DNA of 57,168 nucleotides from Cytobacillus firmus NBRC 15306. GTDB lineage: Bacteria > Bacillota > Bacilli > Bacillales > Cytobacillaceae. A program made the translations under genes and the position numbers. The notes under the pieces were generated by a model. The model worked only from the letters and a program-made list of their open reading frames with translations. It did no database searches and was not told the DNA's origin. This document shows, piece after piece, positions 9,925-18,473 of this stretch (position 1 is its first letter; every line of letters begins with the position of its first letter). The stretch covers positions 1 to 57,168 of the forward strand of contig NZ_BCUY01000020.1 in the NCBI RefSeq assembly GCF_001591465.1, given 5' to 3'.

Positions 9925-10185
9925 ATTGATACCACGTGGTTGTTAAAATTTCCCAAGTGGATTTTGGATTTAAACTATAAAACATTTAAATTATATATAA
10001 AAATTGGGATCATGTTTCCTTGCAAAATCATTAGGGTTGGATGCTAGATACATAATACCTAAAAAGAAAAAGGCTTATCCCGTAAGTGATAGCCTTGGTT
10101 TTCTTACGCTTTTTTGCGAGATCTTTTTTCTCACTTGATGGAGAAATCGGATAGATTTTTTGTGACGGGTTAGGAAGTTTAATTG
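9925..10185. other. AT-rich spacer between convergent genes
   Basis: This 260-bp stretch holds the rlmCD terminator (10061-10097). I see no gene or repeat in the rest. Confidence 0.5.
10061..10097 (-). terminator. Terminator of rlmCD
   Basis: On the minus strand AAGGCTATC pairs with GATAAGCCTT (10070-10096), followed by TTTTTCTTTTT. It lies about 90 nt after the rlmCD stop. Confidence 0.75.
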
Positions 10186-11562
10186 TTAGTTACATTTCCA
10201 TTCCAATCCCGCGACTGCTTCACAATGCATAGTCTGCGGGAACATGTCCACAGGCTGCACTTCGATGGTTTTATATCCGCCATCCTCTAAAATACGCAGA
10301 TCCCTTGCCAATGTTCCCGGATTGCAGGATACATAGACGACTTTCTTTGGCTTCATGCTTAAGATGGTTTTCAAAAGAGCCTCATCACAGCCTTTTCGCG
10401 GCGGGTCAACGACCAGCACATCTGCGGTGTTCCCTTTTTTATACCATTCAGGAATTACTTCTTCTGCTTTCCCGACTGCAAATGAAGCATTTGTCATCCG
10501 ATTCAATTCCGCATTCCTCTTCGCATCCTCAATGGCTTCCGGCACGATTTCAACTCCGAACACTTCTTTTGCTTTCTGTGCCAGGAAAAGAGAAATGGTG
10601 CCAATTCCGCAGTACGCATCGATAACCTTTTCTTCTCCGCTTAAATTCGCATATTCCAGTGCCTTATCATATAAAACCTTCGTTTGCTCCGGGTTCACCT
10701 GATAAAAGGAACGGGCAGAAATCGCAAATTTGATATCGCCAATAAAATCATAGATCACTTCTTCTCCCCAGAGAACTCGTGTAACATCTCCCATGATCAC
10801 ATTTGTCTTCCGCGAATTCACATTATGGACGATGGATTTAACCCCATCAATGCTTGATGCAATCTCTTCCACAATCTTTTGCTTATGCGGGAGCTCGTTC
10901 GTCCTGGTAACAAGGACAATCATCACTTCGCCTGTCACAAGACCATAGCGCGCCATCACGTGGCGGAGCTCGCCTTTATGCCTGCCTTCATCATAAGCGC
11001 GGACACCATAGCGGCCGCATATTTCCTTTACCTTTTGAACAACCTCATCGTTTTTTTCCTGCTGAATGAGACATTCCTTCATATCGATGATCTGGTGGGT
11101 GCGCTGCTGGTAAAATCCGCCGATCAGACCGCCCTCCTGCTCGCCAATAGGAACCTGCGCTTTATTTCTGTAGCGCCACGGATCCTTCATGCCGAGAACC
11201 GGATGCACCTTGACGCCCTCAAGCTTCCCGATTCTTTCCAGAACATCTCTGACCTGTTTTTCCTTGGCGAGAAGCTGTCCTTCATAGCTCAGGTGCTGCA
11301 GCTGACATCCGCCGCACTCCTTATAAATCGGGCAGGGTGCTTCTACCCGGTATGGGCTGCTTTCATATGTCTCGATCAGGCGCCCAAATCCATATCCCTT
11401 ATTCACCTTAATCACTTTTACCTTTGCTCTCTCACCGGGAAGCCCATCCGGCACAAAAAGCGGGTAACCGTCAACCTTTGCCACTCCTGCCCCTTCATGG
11501 GTCAAATCCTCAAATGTAACATCTATATAATCATTTTTTTGCACAGGTAATGTTCTGCTCAT
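10186..11562 (-). CDS. rlmCD: 23S rRNA (uracil-C5)-methyltransferase RlmCD
   Basis: 458 residues. An N-terminal TRAM RNA-binding domain (about 8-65) is followed by an iron-sulfur cysteine cluster (C77, C83, C86 in [10 protein letters not shown], with a fourth Cys near 163). The C-terminal SAM-dependent methyltransferase has the [14 protein letters not shown] motif and the catalytic cysteine in [13 protein letters not shown]. subtilis YefA (RlmCD) is one enzyme that methylates both U747 and U1939 of 23S rRNA, using SAM. Placement beside dagK matches the B. subtilis yerQ-yefA order. The start follows AAAGGAAGAAAAAC-ATG. Confidence 0.93.
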   Translation of the reverse strand: MSRTLPVQKNDYIDVTFEDLTHEGAGVAKVDGYPLFVPDGLPGERAKVKVIKVNKGYGFGRLIETYESSPYRVEAPCPIYKECGGCQLQHLSYEGQLLAKEKQVRDVLERIGKLEGVKVHPVLGMKDPWRYRNKAQVPIGEQEGGLIGGFYQQRTHQIIDMKECLIQQEKNDEVVQKVKEICGRYGVRAYDEGRHKGELRHVMARYGLVTGEVMIVLVTRTNELPHKQKIVEEIASSIDGVKSIVHNVNSRKTNVIMGDVTRVLWGEEVIYDFIGDIKFAISARSFYQVNPEQTKVLYDKALEYANLSGEEKVIDAYCGIGTISLFLAQKAKEVFGVEIVPEAIEDAKRNAELNRMTNASFAVGKAEEVIPEWYKKGNTADVLVVDPPRKGCDEALLKTILSMKPKKVVYVSCNPGTLARDLRILEDGGYKTIEVQPVDMFPQTMHCEAVAGLEWKCN

Positions 11563-11686
11563 GTTTTTCTTCCTTTTCAGCTTAATTCCGTGACCTATTT
11601 TGACTAGACAGATTGTATCATAAAACAGGGCTAAATACGAAATGGATATCTTTCAGATCCATTGGACCTGCATACCCCGCAGCATG

Positions 11687-11800
11687 TCTATTTGCAGAAA
11701 CGAATCCTGAATTTGTATTTTTTCCAGTCTATTTGCAGGATTCCCCTGTCTATGTGCTCTTTCACTCTTCTATTTGCAGTAAATACTTTTCTATTTGCAT
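11687..11800 (-). repeat. Helically phased short-repeat array A (TGCAAATAGA type)
   Basis: Plus-strand copies of TATTTGCA start at 11689, 11730, 11771 and 11792. Degenerate copies (6 of 8 bases) start at 11710 (AATTTGTA) and 11751 (TATGTGCT). Start-to-start distances are 21, 20, 21, 20 and 21. The spacers between copies are unrelated. The array lies in the 301-bp dagK-rlmCD gap, after the dagK terminator. On the minus strand the unit reads TGCAAATAGA. Confidence 0.8.
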
Positions 11801-11825
11801 CTTTCACAACTTCTTGTGTTTTTGC

Positions 11826-11858
11826 ATAATAAAAGCCCGCCCTGTAATAGAGCGGACT
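11826..11858 (-). terminator. Terminator of dagK
   Basis: Minus strand AGTCCGC (11858-11852) pairs with GCGGGCT (11840-11834, one G-U pair), followed by TTTATTATG. It starts 6 nt after the dagK stop and separates dagK from repeat array A. Confidence 0.65.
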
Positions 11859-11863
11859 TCCTA

Positions 11864-12799
11864 TTATTCGTGGGAGCTTTCCCAATCGGTTGGACGGTCT
11901 TCTTCACGAATCTGGTCAATAGGGACAAATACTTCCAAATGTCTGTACAGGTTTACGAATTCAGCAGGAAGCAGCCCGCCAAATTCACCGTCAAGATTGA
12001 GCTGTACTTTCTCTTTGGATTGCACTTTAATGCGGTTTGCCTGCGTGTAGATGACATGCGGATCCTTTACATGCTCACCCCGGACTGCCATTGTCGCGAT
12101 CCGGATAAAATCGGCGAGATTGGTTTTCTTTAAGATCAGCAGGGAAAATAGCCCGTCATTAATACAGGAATCCGGCGCAAGCTTCTCGAACCCGCCGACT
12201 GAATTTGTCAGACCGACAAGGAAAAGCATGACCTCACCCTCAAAGATTTTGCCATCAAACTCAATGCTCACTTCAGTTGAGCGGATAGAAGGCAGCATTT
12301 CAATTCCCTTAAGGTAATAGGCAAGCTGGCCAATCATGGTTTTAAGCTTGCTTGGCACCTCGTAAGTCAGCTCTGTCAGCCTTCCTCCGCCAGCAATATT
12401 AATAAAATATTTATCATTTATGCGGCCGATATCCACAGGAATGGTATCCCCTTTTACAATGATATCTGCTGCCGCTTCCACATCTCTTGGAATATGGAGA
12501 GCACGTGCAAAATCATTGGTTGTGCCCGTTGGGATAATGCCGAGGCGCGGACGGTAATCCTGTTCGGCGAGTCCATTTACAACCTCGTTAATCGTACCGT
12601 CTCCGCCTGCTGCAACGACCAAGTCGAATCGGCGTTCAACAGCAGTCCGGGCAGCTTTAATCGCATCCCCTTCACCTGTGGTGGCATGGCATGAGGTTTC
12701 ATAGCCAGCTCTCTCCAGTTTTTGCAAAACCTCTGCTAAATGTCTTTTAAAAATTTCCCGGCCTGAAGTCGGATTATAAATAATTCTTGCTCTTTTCAT
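11864..12799 (-). CDS. dagK: Diacylglycerol kinase (lipid kinase, DagK/YerQ type)
   Basis: 311 residues, a cytosolic DagK-type lipid kinase that phosphorylates diacylglycerol to phosphatidic acid, recycling the diacylglycerol left by lipoteichoic acid synthesis. It has the N-terminal nucleotide-binding NPTSGRE loop and the signature GGDGTINEVVNG with the following GIIPTGTTNDFARAL. The C-terminal beta domain is complete. The ribosome binding site (AGGATGATGGGCT-ATG) is weak. Neighbours match B. subtilis dagK next to rlmCD. Confidence 0.92.
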   Translation of the reverse strand: MKRARIIYNPTSGREIFKRHLAEVLQKLERAGYETSCHATTGEGDAIKAARTAVERRFDLVVAAGGDGTINEVVNGLAEQDYRPRLGIIPTGTTNDFARALHIPRDVEAAADIIVKGDTIPVDIGRINDKYFINIAGGGRLTELTYEVPSKLKTMIGQLAYYLKGIEMLPSIRSTEVSIEFDGKIFEGEVMLFLVGLTNSVGGFEKLAPDSCINDGLFSLLILKKTNLADFIRIATMAVRGEHVKDPHVIYTQANRIKVQSKEKVQLNLDGEFGGLLPAEFVNLYRHLEVFVPIDQIREEDRPTDWESSHE

Positions 12800-13052
12800 A
12801 GCCCATCATCCTATTATTGAAATATCTAAACTTAATCCTTTTTATTCCATCTTTTTACATCATAGCGAATAGTCCTCGGCTTAGCAATTATTCACTGCTA
12901 TCCGTTTCTATTCTATTCACTTCCTGCTGTTTTCACAAGTGATCAGATGCACAAATGAATTATACCCTTATTAAGCGAAAAAGTATCGTAATTAAGTTAT
13001 ATTTCTTGGCCTGGCGGTCTAAAATCAGCATTAACAAGGATGAGGTTGAGTA

Positions 13053-13670
13053 TTATTCCTGTTTCAGATCCTGCAAAACAAGGTTCTTAACATAGTCAAT
13101 AATGGTTCTATATGGATATTCTTCATTGATAACCCTATGAAGCATTGCCCCGTCCATAAAAGTCCAGAACAACCCTGCTACATGATTTGGATCTGCATCG
13201 GAACGGAATTCCCCGGCGTTCTGTCCTTCCTCCATAATATCTGTTATCAGGTTTAAGAAGAACTTCTTTCCCCGCTCATTCAGGATTCGATTCAGGTTCT
13301 CATCTCTTGAGGAATGCAGCGTAAATTCCAGCTGCACAGTTATTCTATCTTTTCGTTCCCGGCTGAATGGGCTCATATCCCTGTACAAGTCAAACAGGTA
13401 TTCAAGTTTCTCTTCCGCGGAGGAGAACATGGATATTTTCTCTGCAAGTCTTGCATTAGCTGATTCTGTCTGCTCATTCAACAGCTCCAAATAGATTTCT
13501 TCCTTGCTTTTAAAATAATTATAGATGGCTCCCTTGCTGATTCCTGAATATGCGACAATGTCATCTATGGTCGCTGCCTGAAATCCTTTTTTGGCAAAAC
13601 AGGCCAAGGCGCCAGACAGGATCTCTTTCTTTTTTTTCCGTTTATATTCCTCTGATACGATAGGCGTCAA
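13053..13670 (-). CDS. TetR/AcrR family transcriptional regulator
   Basis: 205 residues beginning at a TTG codon with GGAGGG seven bases upstream. The N-terminal helix-turn-helix covers about residues 28-50 (ATIDDIVAYSG and SKGAIYNYFKSKEEIY), followed by a helical ligand-binding domain. B. subtilis has a TetR gene (yerO) between gatB and dagK that controls the neighbouring SwrC efflux pump. Here no pump gene is adjacent, so the target is unknown. It follows the 115-residue unknown gene by 49 nt. Confidence 0.85.
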   Translation of the reverse strand: MTPIVSEEYKRKKKKEILSGALACFAKKGFQAATIDDIVAYSGISKGAIYNYFKSKEEIYLELLNEQTESANARLAEKISMFSSAEEKLEYLFDLYRDMSPFSRERKDRITVQLEFTLHSSRDENLNRILNERGKKFFLNLITDIMEEGQNAGEFRSDADPNHVAGLFWTFMDGAMLHRVINEEYPYRTIIDYVKNLVLQDLKQE

Positions 13671-13719
13671 TTCTGTCCCTCCAAGGCATTGGATTTAGTC
13701 TCTTTCAGTTATTCATTTA

Positions 13720-14067
13720 TCAGCAGCACTTCCTGCTGATTTCACTTTTATTCAGGATTTCTTCTATATATAGGCTGGCATGTTCACTCGTGATTTCCAT
13801 GTTTTCCTCCGCCAATCCCGCTTTTATCAAGTCTTCTTTCATTTTAGCGAGAAATAAATCTCTGATAGCTGCTGAACGGCACGGCTGCATCTGTGCTGCC
13901 AAATCCCAAATCCATTGCTCAAGATGGACACTCTTGCTCTTTTTTTGCATTTCCTGCGGAACCTGCCTTCTTCCCATATCTCTCACTCCCCAGGCATTGG
14001 AATTAAAATAAACTAATCGGTCTTTTTTATTGTAAGTATTTTTATATGAATTTTCAAATTTTTTCAT
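13720..14067 (-). CDS. Hypothetical protein, unrecognised
   Basis: 115 residues, not recognised. The sequence is polar and basic in its first half, with a helical central stretch (SVHLEQWIWDLAAQM, then RSAAIRDLFLAKMKEDL) and a C-terminus ending KCC. There are two possible starts: 14067 (TTAGGAG, nine-base spacing) and 13977, beginning MGRRQ (GGGGAG, about nine-base spacing), which would give 85 residues. It lies 29 nt after the zinc anti-sigma-like gene on the same strand, so the two are probably co-transcribed. No signal peptide or membrane segment is seen. Confidence 0.55.
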   Translation of the reverse strand: MKKFENSYKNTYNKKDRLVYFNSNAWGVRDMGRRQVPQEMQKKSKSVHLEQWIWDLAAQMQPCRSAAIRDLFLAKMKEDLIKAGLAEENMEITSEHASLYIEEILNKSEISRKCC

Positions 14068-14096
14068 ATAAAAAAACTCCTAACTTCCGTTAAGAG

Positions 14097-14456
14097 TCAC
14101 TCCTGATCTATTTGATTTTTCTCCCGGTACATCGTTATTAATCCCCCAATGAGCATAAAGCAGGCGAAGGCAAGAGGAAACCAGCGTTCAAACCAGGATT
14201 CTTTAGGAGGCAGCCCACTATGTTCCTTAGAAGCTTCTTCGGAAATTTCGCCTGAAATTTGAGCCATAACAAGATTGGTAAAGTCCTCTTCCCCCGGCAT
14301 TGCGGGCAAGGAGTACTCCTCCTCGTCCATTGCTTCTAGGTATACTTCCAGACATTGATCACATATATAGAGATGATCTTCATAGAGTTCACGCTCATGT
14401 TCAGAAAGCTCATTTTTCGCATATTTCCGCCATTCCTCCAATGAAAAATGCTCCAT
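14097..14456 (-). CDS. Membrane zinc-binding anti-sigma-like protein
   Basis: 119 residues from the ATG at 14456 (GGAAGG nine bases upstream); a longer reading from 14504 lacks a ribosome binding site. Residues H28, C32 and C35 form the HxxxCxxC motif of zinc anti-sigma (ZAS) domains. An acidic linker follows, then one membrane segment (about 93-109) and a short tail. ZAS proteins normally hold an ECF sigma factor at the membrane, with the sigma gene just upstream. No sigma gene is adjacent here, so the partner is unknown. Confidence 0.7.
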   Translation of the reverse strand: MEHFSLEEWRKYAKNELSEHERELYEDHLYICDQCLEVYLEAMDEEEYSLPAMPGEEDFTNLVMAQISGEISEEASKEHSGLPPKESWFERWFPLAFACFMLIGGLITMYREKNQIDQE

Positions 14457-14504
14457 GAAAATCATCCTTCCAATATTCCTTACAGGGAGTGCTTTGAAAC
14501 ACAA

Positions 14505-14826
14505 ATAATATCCTGCAGGGTATTATTCTTATCAAACATGTCCTTATAACTATTCGAATAACATGCTTTCTTTTTGAGTGCCGAAACAATCATAATTTAG
14601 AGAATGGAATAATTCAATACCTTTTTTATAATAATTTCTTACTTAAAAAGTTACAGTATTTTCTATCCTAATTATTATAGATAATGATTAATTCTCCCTT
14701 TTTACTAAACCATTATATGGTAAACTGTAAGCAATGACTATATACAGAGGAGGCTGGTAAAAAATTTTCAAATAATGGACAACTCTAAAAACCAATTGAA
14801 TATATTGATGAAAAAGGATGAATACG
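14505..14826. other. Divergent promoter region without genes
   Basis: AT-rich 320-bp spacer between the anti-sigma-like gene and plsY. It contains the inverted repeat ACCAT-tat-ATGGT (14711-14723) upstream of plsY. I see no coding potential. Confidence 0.4.
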
Positions 14827-15453
14827 ATGACTTTTCTTATTTACCTGGCAGCATACTTGATAGGATCAATTCCTACTGCCTTATTGTTTGGCAAATTTGC
14901 CTTTGGAATTGACATTCGTGATCATGGCAGCAATAATCCCGGTGCGACTAATACATTAAGGGTTCTTGGCAAGAAAGCAGCTATCGTGGTTCTGCTGGTG
15001 GATGTGGGCAAGGGTGCTGCAGCTGCGGCAATGCCTGTCATTCTGAACGCTCAGGCTGATCCGCTAATAGTCGGGATGGCCGCAGTTGCCGGTCACTGCT
15101 TTCCGGTCTTTGCAGGATTCCGCGGAGGAAAAGCCATCGCAACCACTGCAGGTGTATTGCTTGCAGCAAATATTTGGATGTTTTTAATCGCCTATATTTC
15201 TTTTACCGCTATTATTTTCCTAACGAAGTATGTATTTTTCGGCTCTTTATCAATGGGTGCATCCTTGCTTATTTATTCCTTATTTACTGAAGGCACTGAA
15301 CATGAACTTATCTTTTCTATTTTCCTATTATTTCTGATTTTCCTGCATCGTTCGAACATTAAAAACTTTATTGAGAATAATGAGCCTAAAATCAATGATA
15401 GGCGCTTAAAAGATGACCGCATCCCTCCAAGAGATGATAAAAAGCGAGCCTAA
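14827..15453 (+). CDS. plsY: Acyl-phosphate:glycerol-3-phosphate acyltransferase PlsY
   Basis: 208 residues from the ATG at 14827, chosen because AAAGGATG lies seven bases upstream; an in-frame ATG at 14818 overlaps that site. PlsY transfers the acyl group of acyl-phosphate to glycerol-3-phosphate, the first step of phospholipid synthesis, in the membrane. The three family motifs are present: SIPTALLFGK, GSNNPGATNTLR and GHCFPVFAGFRGGKA, with several hydrophobic segments and a basic C-terminal tail. A terminator follows the stop. Confidence 0.93.
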   Translation: MTFLIYLAAYLIGSIPTALLFGKFAFGIDIRDHGSNNPGATNTLRVLGKKAAIVVLLVDVGKGAAAAAMPVILNAQADPLIVGMAAVAGHCFPVFAGFRGGKAIATTAGVLLAANIWMFLIAYISFTAIIFLTKYVFFGSLSMGASLLIYSLFTEGTEHELIFSIFLLFLIFLHRSNIKNFIENNEPKINDRRLKDDRIPPRDDKKRA

Positions 15454-15456
15454 TTG

Positions 15457-15487
15457 AAACCCGGATCCTGCATTCGGGTTTTTTTAT
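15457..15487 (+). terminator. Terminator of plsY
   Basis: AACCCG (15458-15463) pairs with CGGGTT (15475-15480), followed by a T run to 15487. Confidence 0.8.
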
Positions 15488-15555
15488 TATTTTTCACATG
15501 AAAGCAGCTCCTTAAGCAAAACCTTTTAATAAAGTGCATTCGAAGGAGCTTGCAT

Positions 15556-16215
15556 ATGTTCTTGATCTTAAAAATAGCGAGTCTTTACTTAATCACAATT
15601 ATGATTATGAGACTGATGGGCAAGTCGACAATTATCCAGATGACTCCTTACGACCTGGTCGCCATCATTATCGTTGGCACAGTAGCTTCTGAACCTCTCA
15701 TTAGCACAGAATACTGGCCGACATTAGCAGCATTGGCCATTCTGGTAGGCCTTCACATTCTCTTCTCTTATTTGACTTTAAACCAAATTGGCAACCGGTT
15801 TTTTCTTGGTGAGCCGACGATGCTGATTAAAAATGGAGAAATCCTTGAAGACAATCTGGAAAAATCCCATTTATCCATGTCTCAGCTGCTGTCCATCTTA
15901 AGAAGCAAAGGCTATCCCAAAATTGTAGATGTGGATTACGCTATTCTCGAGCCCATCGGTGAAGTGAGCATCATACCGAAAGTGGCCAATACGCCTGTAA
16001 CAGTTGAACATTTAAAGATCAGCATACAGGATGAAGGGCTCCCGATCGCAGTGATTGTGGATGGAAGGATTCAGGCGCGTAATCTCGAGCTGCTGGGACA
16101 GACTAAAGAGTGGCTTATAGAGCAGCTGCAGCAAAACAATTTGAATGAGAAAGATATTATGTACGCTTATGTAAATGAAAAGTCGAAGAATTTGAATATA
16201 AACAGACGCAGATAA
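15556..16215 (+). CDS. DUF421 membrane protein (YetF family)
   Basis: 219 residues from the ATG at 15556 (AAGGAG seven bases upstream; a TTG at 15550 is less likely). Three membrane segments at the N-terminus (to about residue 80) carry the family stretches MGKSTIIQMTPYDLVAIIIVG and the following VASEPL region. The cytosolic C-terminal domain begins around FFLGEPTMLIKNGEI and includes HLSMSQLLSILRSKG, as in YetF, YkjA and YrbG. The function of the family is unknown; several Bacillus members are linked to sporulation or stress. It stands alone between terminators. Confidence 0.85.
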   Translation: MFLILKIASLYLITIMIMRLMGKSTIIQMTPYDLVAIIIVGTVASEPLISTEYWPTLAALAILVGLHILFSYLTLNQIGNRFFLGEPTMLIKNGEILEDNLEKSHLSMSQLLSILRSKGYPKIVDVDYAILEPIGEVSIIPKVANTPVTVEHLKISIQDEGLPIAVIVDGRIQARNLELLGQTKEWLIEQLQQNNLNEKDIMYAYVNEKSKNLNINRRR

Positions 16216-16228
16216 TTTTCTAAAATAG

Positions 16229-16253
16229 GTTTAAGGTTTGAAGTTGAGGGTAT
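16229..16253 (+). promoter_or_regulatory. SigB-type general-stress promoter of the STAS gene
   Basis: GTTTAA (16229-16234), a 13-nt spacer and GGGTAT (16248-16253) match the B. subtilis SigB consensus (GTTTAA, 12-15 nt, GGGTAT) in both hexamers. It lies about 70 nt before the start of the STAS protein gene. Confidence 0.75.
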
Positions 16254-16323
16254 ATAAAATTGGTTACTTACTAGATAAATAAAAGTAACTTAACTATACA
16301 TATCAATATCAGGGGGTAATGGT

Positions 16324-17349
16324 ATGACAGAAAATAGCCTAGTGCTTGAAACGAAAATTGATGGTTTTGATTTTAATTGGGACCTTGAAAAAGGTCTGTT
16401 TAATTTTGAAGGCGATGATGCAGTCCTATTTTGGATAAAATCCGCAATGAAAAGCTTCTTCGATACAATTGAAGAGATCTCTGGAAAGGAAACTTCCAGC
16501 CTTGTACTTGAGACCACCGGCTTCAGGCAGGGAATGGTAGTAGGGACATTCTTCAAAGATTTAAAATTCCCCATAGAAGAAGTGGCCAATATCATCCCCA
16601 GAATATATGCTTCTGCCGGCTGGGGAAAATTTATCATTACTGATTTAGATCCCGCTGCAAAAACCGCCAGGGTCAGAGCACTTGACAGCTGGGAATATAA
16701 GATTAACAAAGAACAAGGGAAAAACGAGTCTGGAACATTCCTGCCGGGACATTTTGCAGGAATCTTTTCCGCTGTGTTCGGCACAAGCCTTTGGTATAAA
16801 AAGGCAGCTGACCAGTTGGCCGGACAGGATTATACAGAGCTGGATTACTTCCCTTCAAGCGTTACTGTTGAGGAAAATATACACGCTTTGGCAAGGCGCG
16901 AAGAATCAAAAAAAATCAGCGAGCTTGAAAAATTAGTGGAGTACCGGACGATTGAATTAAAGCAGCTTGTTAAAGAAATCTCTTCACCGGTTATTCCTGT
17001 CCTGGATGGAATTGTTGTTGTCCCTCTTTTAGGAAGATATGATGAATTCCGCTCTGAAGAACTCGTCGATAAAACTCTTCATAGCCTTCCGAAGCACCAG
17101 GCAGATTGCCTAATCCTGGACCTGACCGGGTTAAATCAGTCCATCAGTGCCTACACGGTGGAATTCTTAAGCAAATTGGCTGCTGCAGCTAATCTGATCG
17201 GCACCGAAACCATTCTGGTCGGCATTTCTCCGGAACTTGGCACTAAAATTACGGAAACCAACTTTAATCTCTCTAAATTTAACTGCTTCACAAACCTGCA
17301 GCACGGCATTTATTACGCTCTTTCCAAAAAAGGCAGGAAAATTTTTTAA
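16324..17349 (+). CDS. STAS-domain protein resembling an RsbR co-antagonist with a V4R-like N-terminal domain
   Basis: 341 residues, soluble. The N-terminal part (about 1-185) resembles the V4R/4-vinyl-reductase ligand-binding fold, notably SGTFLPGHFAGIFSAVFG followed by FPSSVTVEE (moderate certainty). A charged helix (about 190-215) leads to an RsbR/RsbS-like STAS domain (about 216-335) with ILDLTGLN and VGISPELGT. Compared from memory with RsbR, the first phospho-threonine position is S274 and the second appears to be K308. It is preceded by a perfect SigB-type promoter and followed by a terminator. It could be a stressosome sensor or a decoy STAS protein. Confidence 0.7.
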   Translation: MTENSLVLETKIDGFDFNWDLEKGLFNFEGDDAVLFWIKSAMKSFFDTIEEISGKETSSLVLETTGFRQGMVVGTFFKDLKFPIEEVANIIPRIYASAGWGKFIITDLDPAAKTARVRALDSWEYKINKEQGKNESGTFLPGHFAGIFSAVFGTSLWYKKAADQLAGQDYTELDYFPSSVTVEENIHALARREESKKISELEKLVEYRTIELKQLVKEISSPVIPVLDGIVVVPLLGRYDEFRSEELVDKTLHSLPKHQADCLILDLTGLNQSISAYTVEFLSKLAAAANLIGTETILVGISPELGTKITETNFNLSKFNCFTNLQHGIYYALSKKGRKIF

Positions 17350-17352
17350 TTA

Positions 17353-17396
17353 TACAAAAAGCTGACTCCGCATCGGACGGAAGTCAGCTTTTTTGA
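17353..17396 (+). terminator. Terminator of the STAS gene
   Basis: AAAAAGCTGACT pairs with AGTCAGCTTTTT around a short loop containing CATCGG, followed by TTTTTTG on the plus strand. Confidence 0.88.
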
Positions 17397-17433
17397 TTGT
17401 TTATATGATGTTGAAAATGCCCGCATCCGTAAA

Positions 17434-17525
17434 TTATGTGCTGATAGCTGGAATTTATGTGCGGATAAGATTTTTTATGTGCGCTCAGCACTTTTTATGT
17501 GCGGTTAATTTTTATTATGTGCACA
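17434..17525 (-). repeat. Helically phased short-repeat array B (GCACATAA type)
   Basis: TTATGTGC on the plus strand starts at 17434, 17455, 17475, 17495 and 17515, all five copies exact (distances 21, 20, 20, 20). Three are followed by a G. Spacers differ. The array lies between convergent genes. On the minus strand the unit reads GCACATAA, directly downstream of the phosphoesterase stop (17543). Confidence 0.85.
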
Positions 17526-17542
17526 GGACACAATGACGTCTC

Positions 17543-18307
17543 CTATTTCTCTGCCTGCACTTTCTTCGGCGCCCCCCTATATTTCGCTTCGCGCAGCTCC
17601 AGCGCGTAGGCCTCAAGATTCGGCATTCCCATTTCTTTGGCAATGCTGATTTCTTTTTCAATATCATATGGAACCCGGACAATCTCGATGGAAAAAGGCG
17701 CAGCCTCTTTTGCTAAGTATTCCCCATGCAAAATCGCATAGGTTGCCTGAGGGATATCAAGGGAGTTCCCGACGCTTCCTGCATTGAATAGTGTCTTTTG
17801 CGGATGAATCGGTTCAACCAGGGCTGCGTGAATATCCCCGTACCCGACAACATCCGGAGTCCTGCCTTCCTCTCCGGCAGTAATATTCTCCGTATTCTCG
17901 AACATAGCCAGCTTTTCTTCATGTGAATCCCTCATCGGCACAACCCGGTGATAAATGCTTTTGGCTGAAGCATGGTAGAGTCTGATATATTTTCCGCTCA
18001 TATAAAAATCGTGATGGAACGGAAGCGTGCCTAAATAGGACAAGGCCTCTTCCCCCAGCTGTCTCTGATGCCACTGCCCCTCTTCAAAGTCCAGCGGCTT
18101 CTGCATAAAGTCATCCCAGTTCCCAAGAAGGACCACTTCACAGGTCACTTTAATCCGTTCAACGGCTTTAAGAGAATTGGGTCCTTTTCCTATTAAATCA
18201 CCCAGGCAAAAAATATTCTCTATTCCGCGTTCACGGATATTGTCCAGCACAGCCTCCAGAGCTGTGATATTTCCATGAATATCAGATATTACGGCTACTT
18301 TTCCCAT
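17543..18307 (-). CDS. Calcineurin-like metallophosphoesterase
   Basis: 254 residues, cytosolic. It carries the five-motif metallophosphoesterase signature: DIHGN (D10 and H12 region), GDLIGKGPN, GNWDD (where many relatives have GNHD), then GYGDIHAA and an NAGSVGNS motif. This is the YfcE/diadenosine-tetraphosphatase-like branch, two-metal enzymes that hydrolyse phosphomonoesters or phosphodiesters. The substrate cannot be read from sequence. The start follows AAGGAGGAGACTAAC-ATG. No terminator is visible downstream, where repeat array B lies instead. Confidence 0.85.
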   Translation of the reverse strand: MGKVAVISDIHGNITALEAVLDNIRERGIENIFCLGDLIGKGPNSLKAVERIKVTCEVVLLGNWDDFMQKPLDFEEGQWHQRQLGEEALSYLGTLPFHHDFYMSGKYIRLYHASAKSIYHRVVPMRDSHEEKLAMFENTENITAGEEGRTPDVVGYGDIHAALVEPIHPQKTLFNAGSVGNSLDIPQATYAILHGEYLAKEAAPFSIEIVRVPYDIEKEISIAKEMGMPNLEAYALELREAKYRGAPKKVQAEK

Positions 18308-18473
18308 GTTAGTCTCCTCCTTACTTTTTTTTATTTCTCCAAAACACCCAAGCTTCCTCTAGCAATTGAAAAAAAAACAAAATTTGATTTTTCCCTGTAC
18401 CGCCATTACATTAGAAATATGGTAAAATAACAGCATGCCAAAGCCAACATTACATATAGAAGGAGTAGGAATT

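Noticed and set aside
10879..11550. A 223-residue open frame on the plus strand
   Set aside because: It is the antisense shadow of rlmCD, which has clear domains, a ribosome binding site and a terminator.
11687..11800. CRISPR array
   Set aside because: Units are 8-13 nt and the spacers about 10 nt, far below CRISPR sizes; no cas genes are present. Applies to all five arrays.
11688..11885. 65-residue minus-strand frame over array A
   Set aside because: Begins inside dagK and crosses its terminator; the reading arises from the repeats.
16290..16784. A 164-residue open frame on the minus strand
   Set aside because: Antisense to the STAS gene, which has a promoter, ribosome binding site and recognisable domains.
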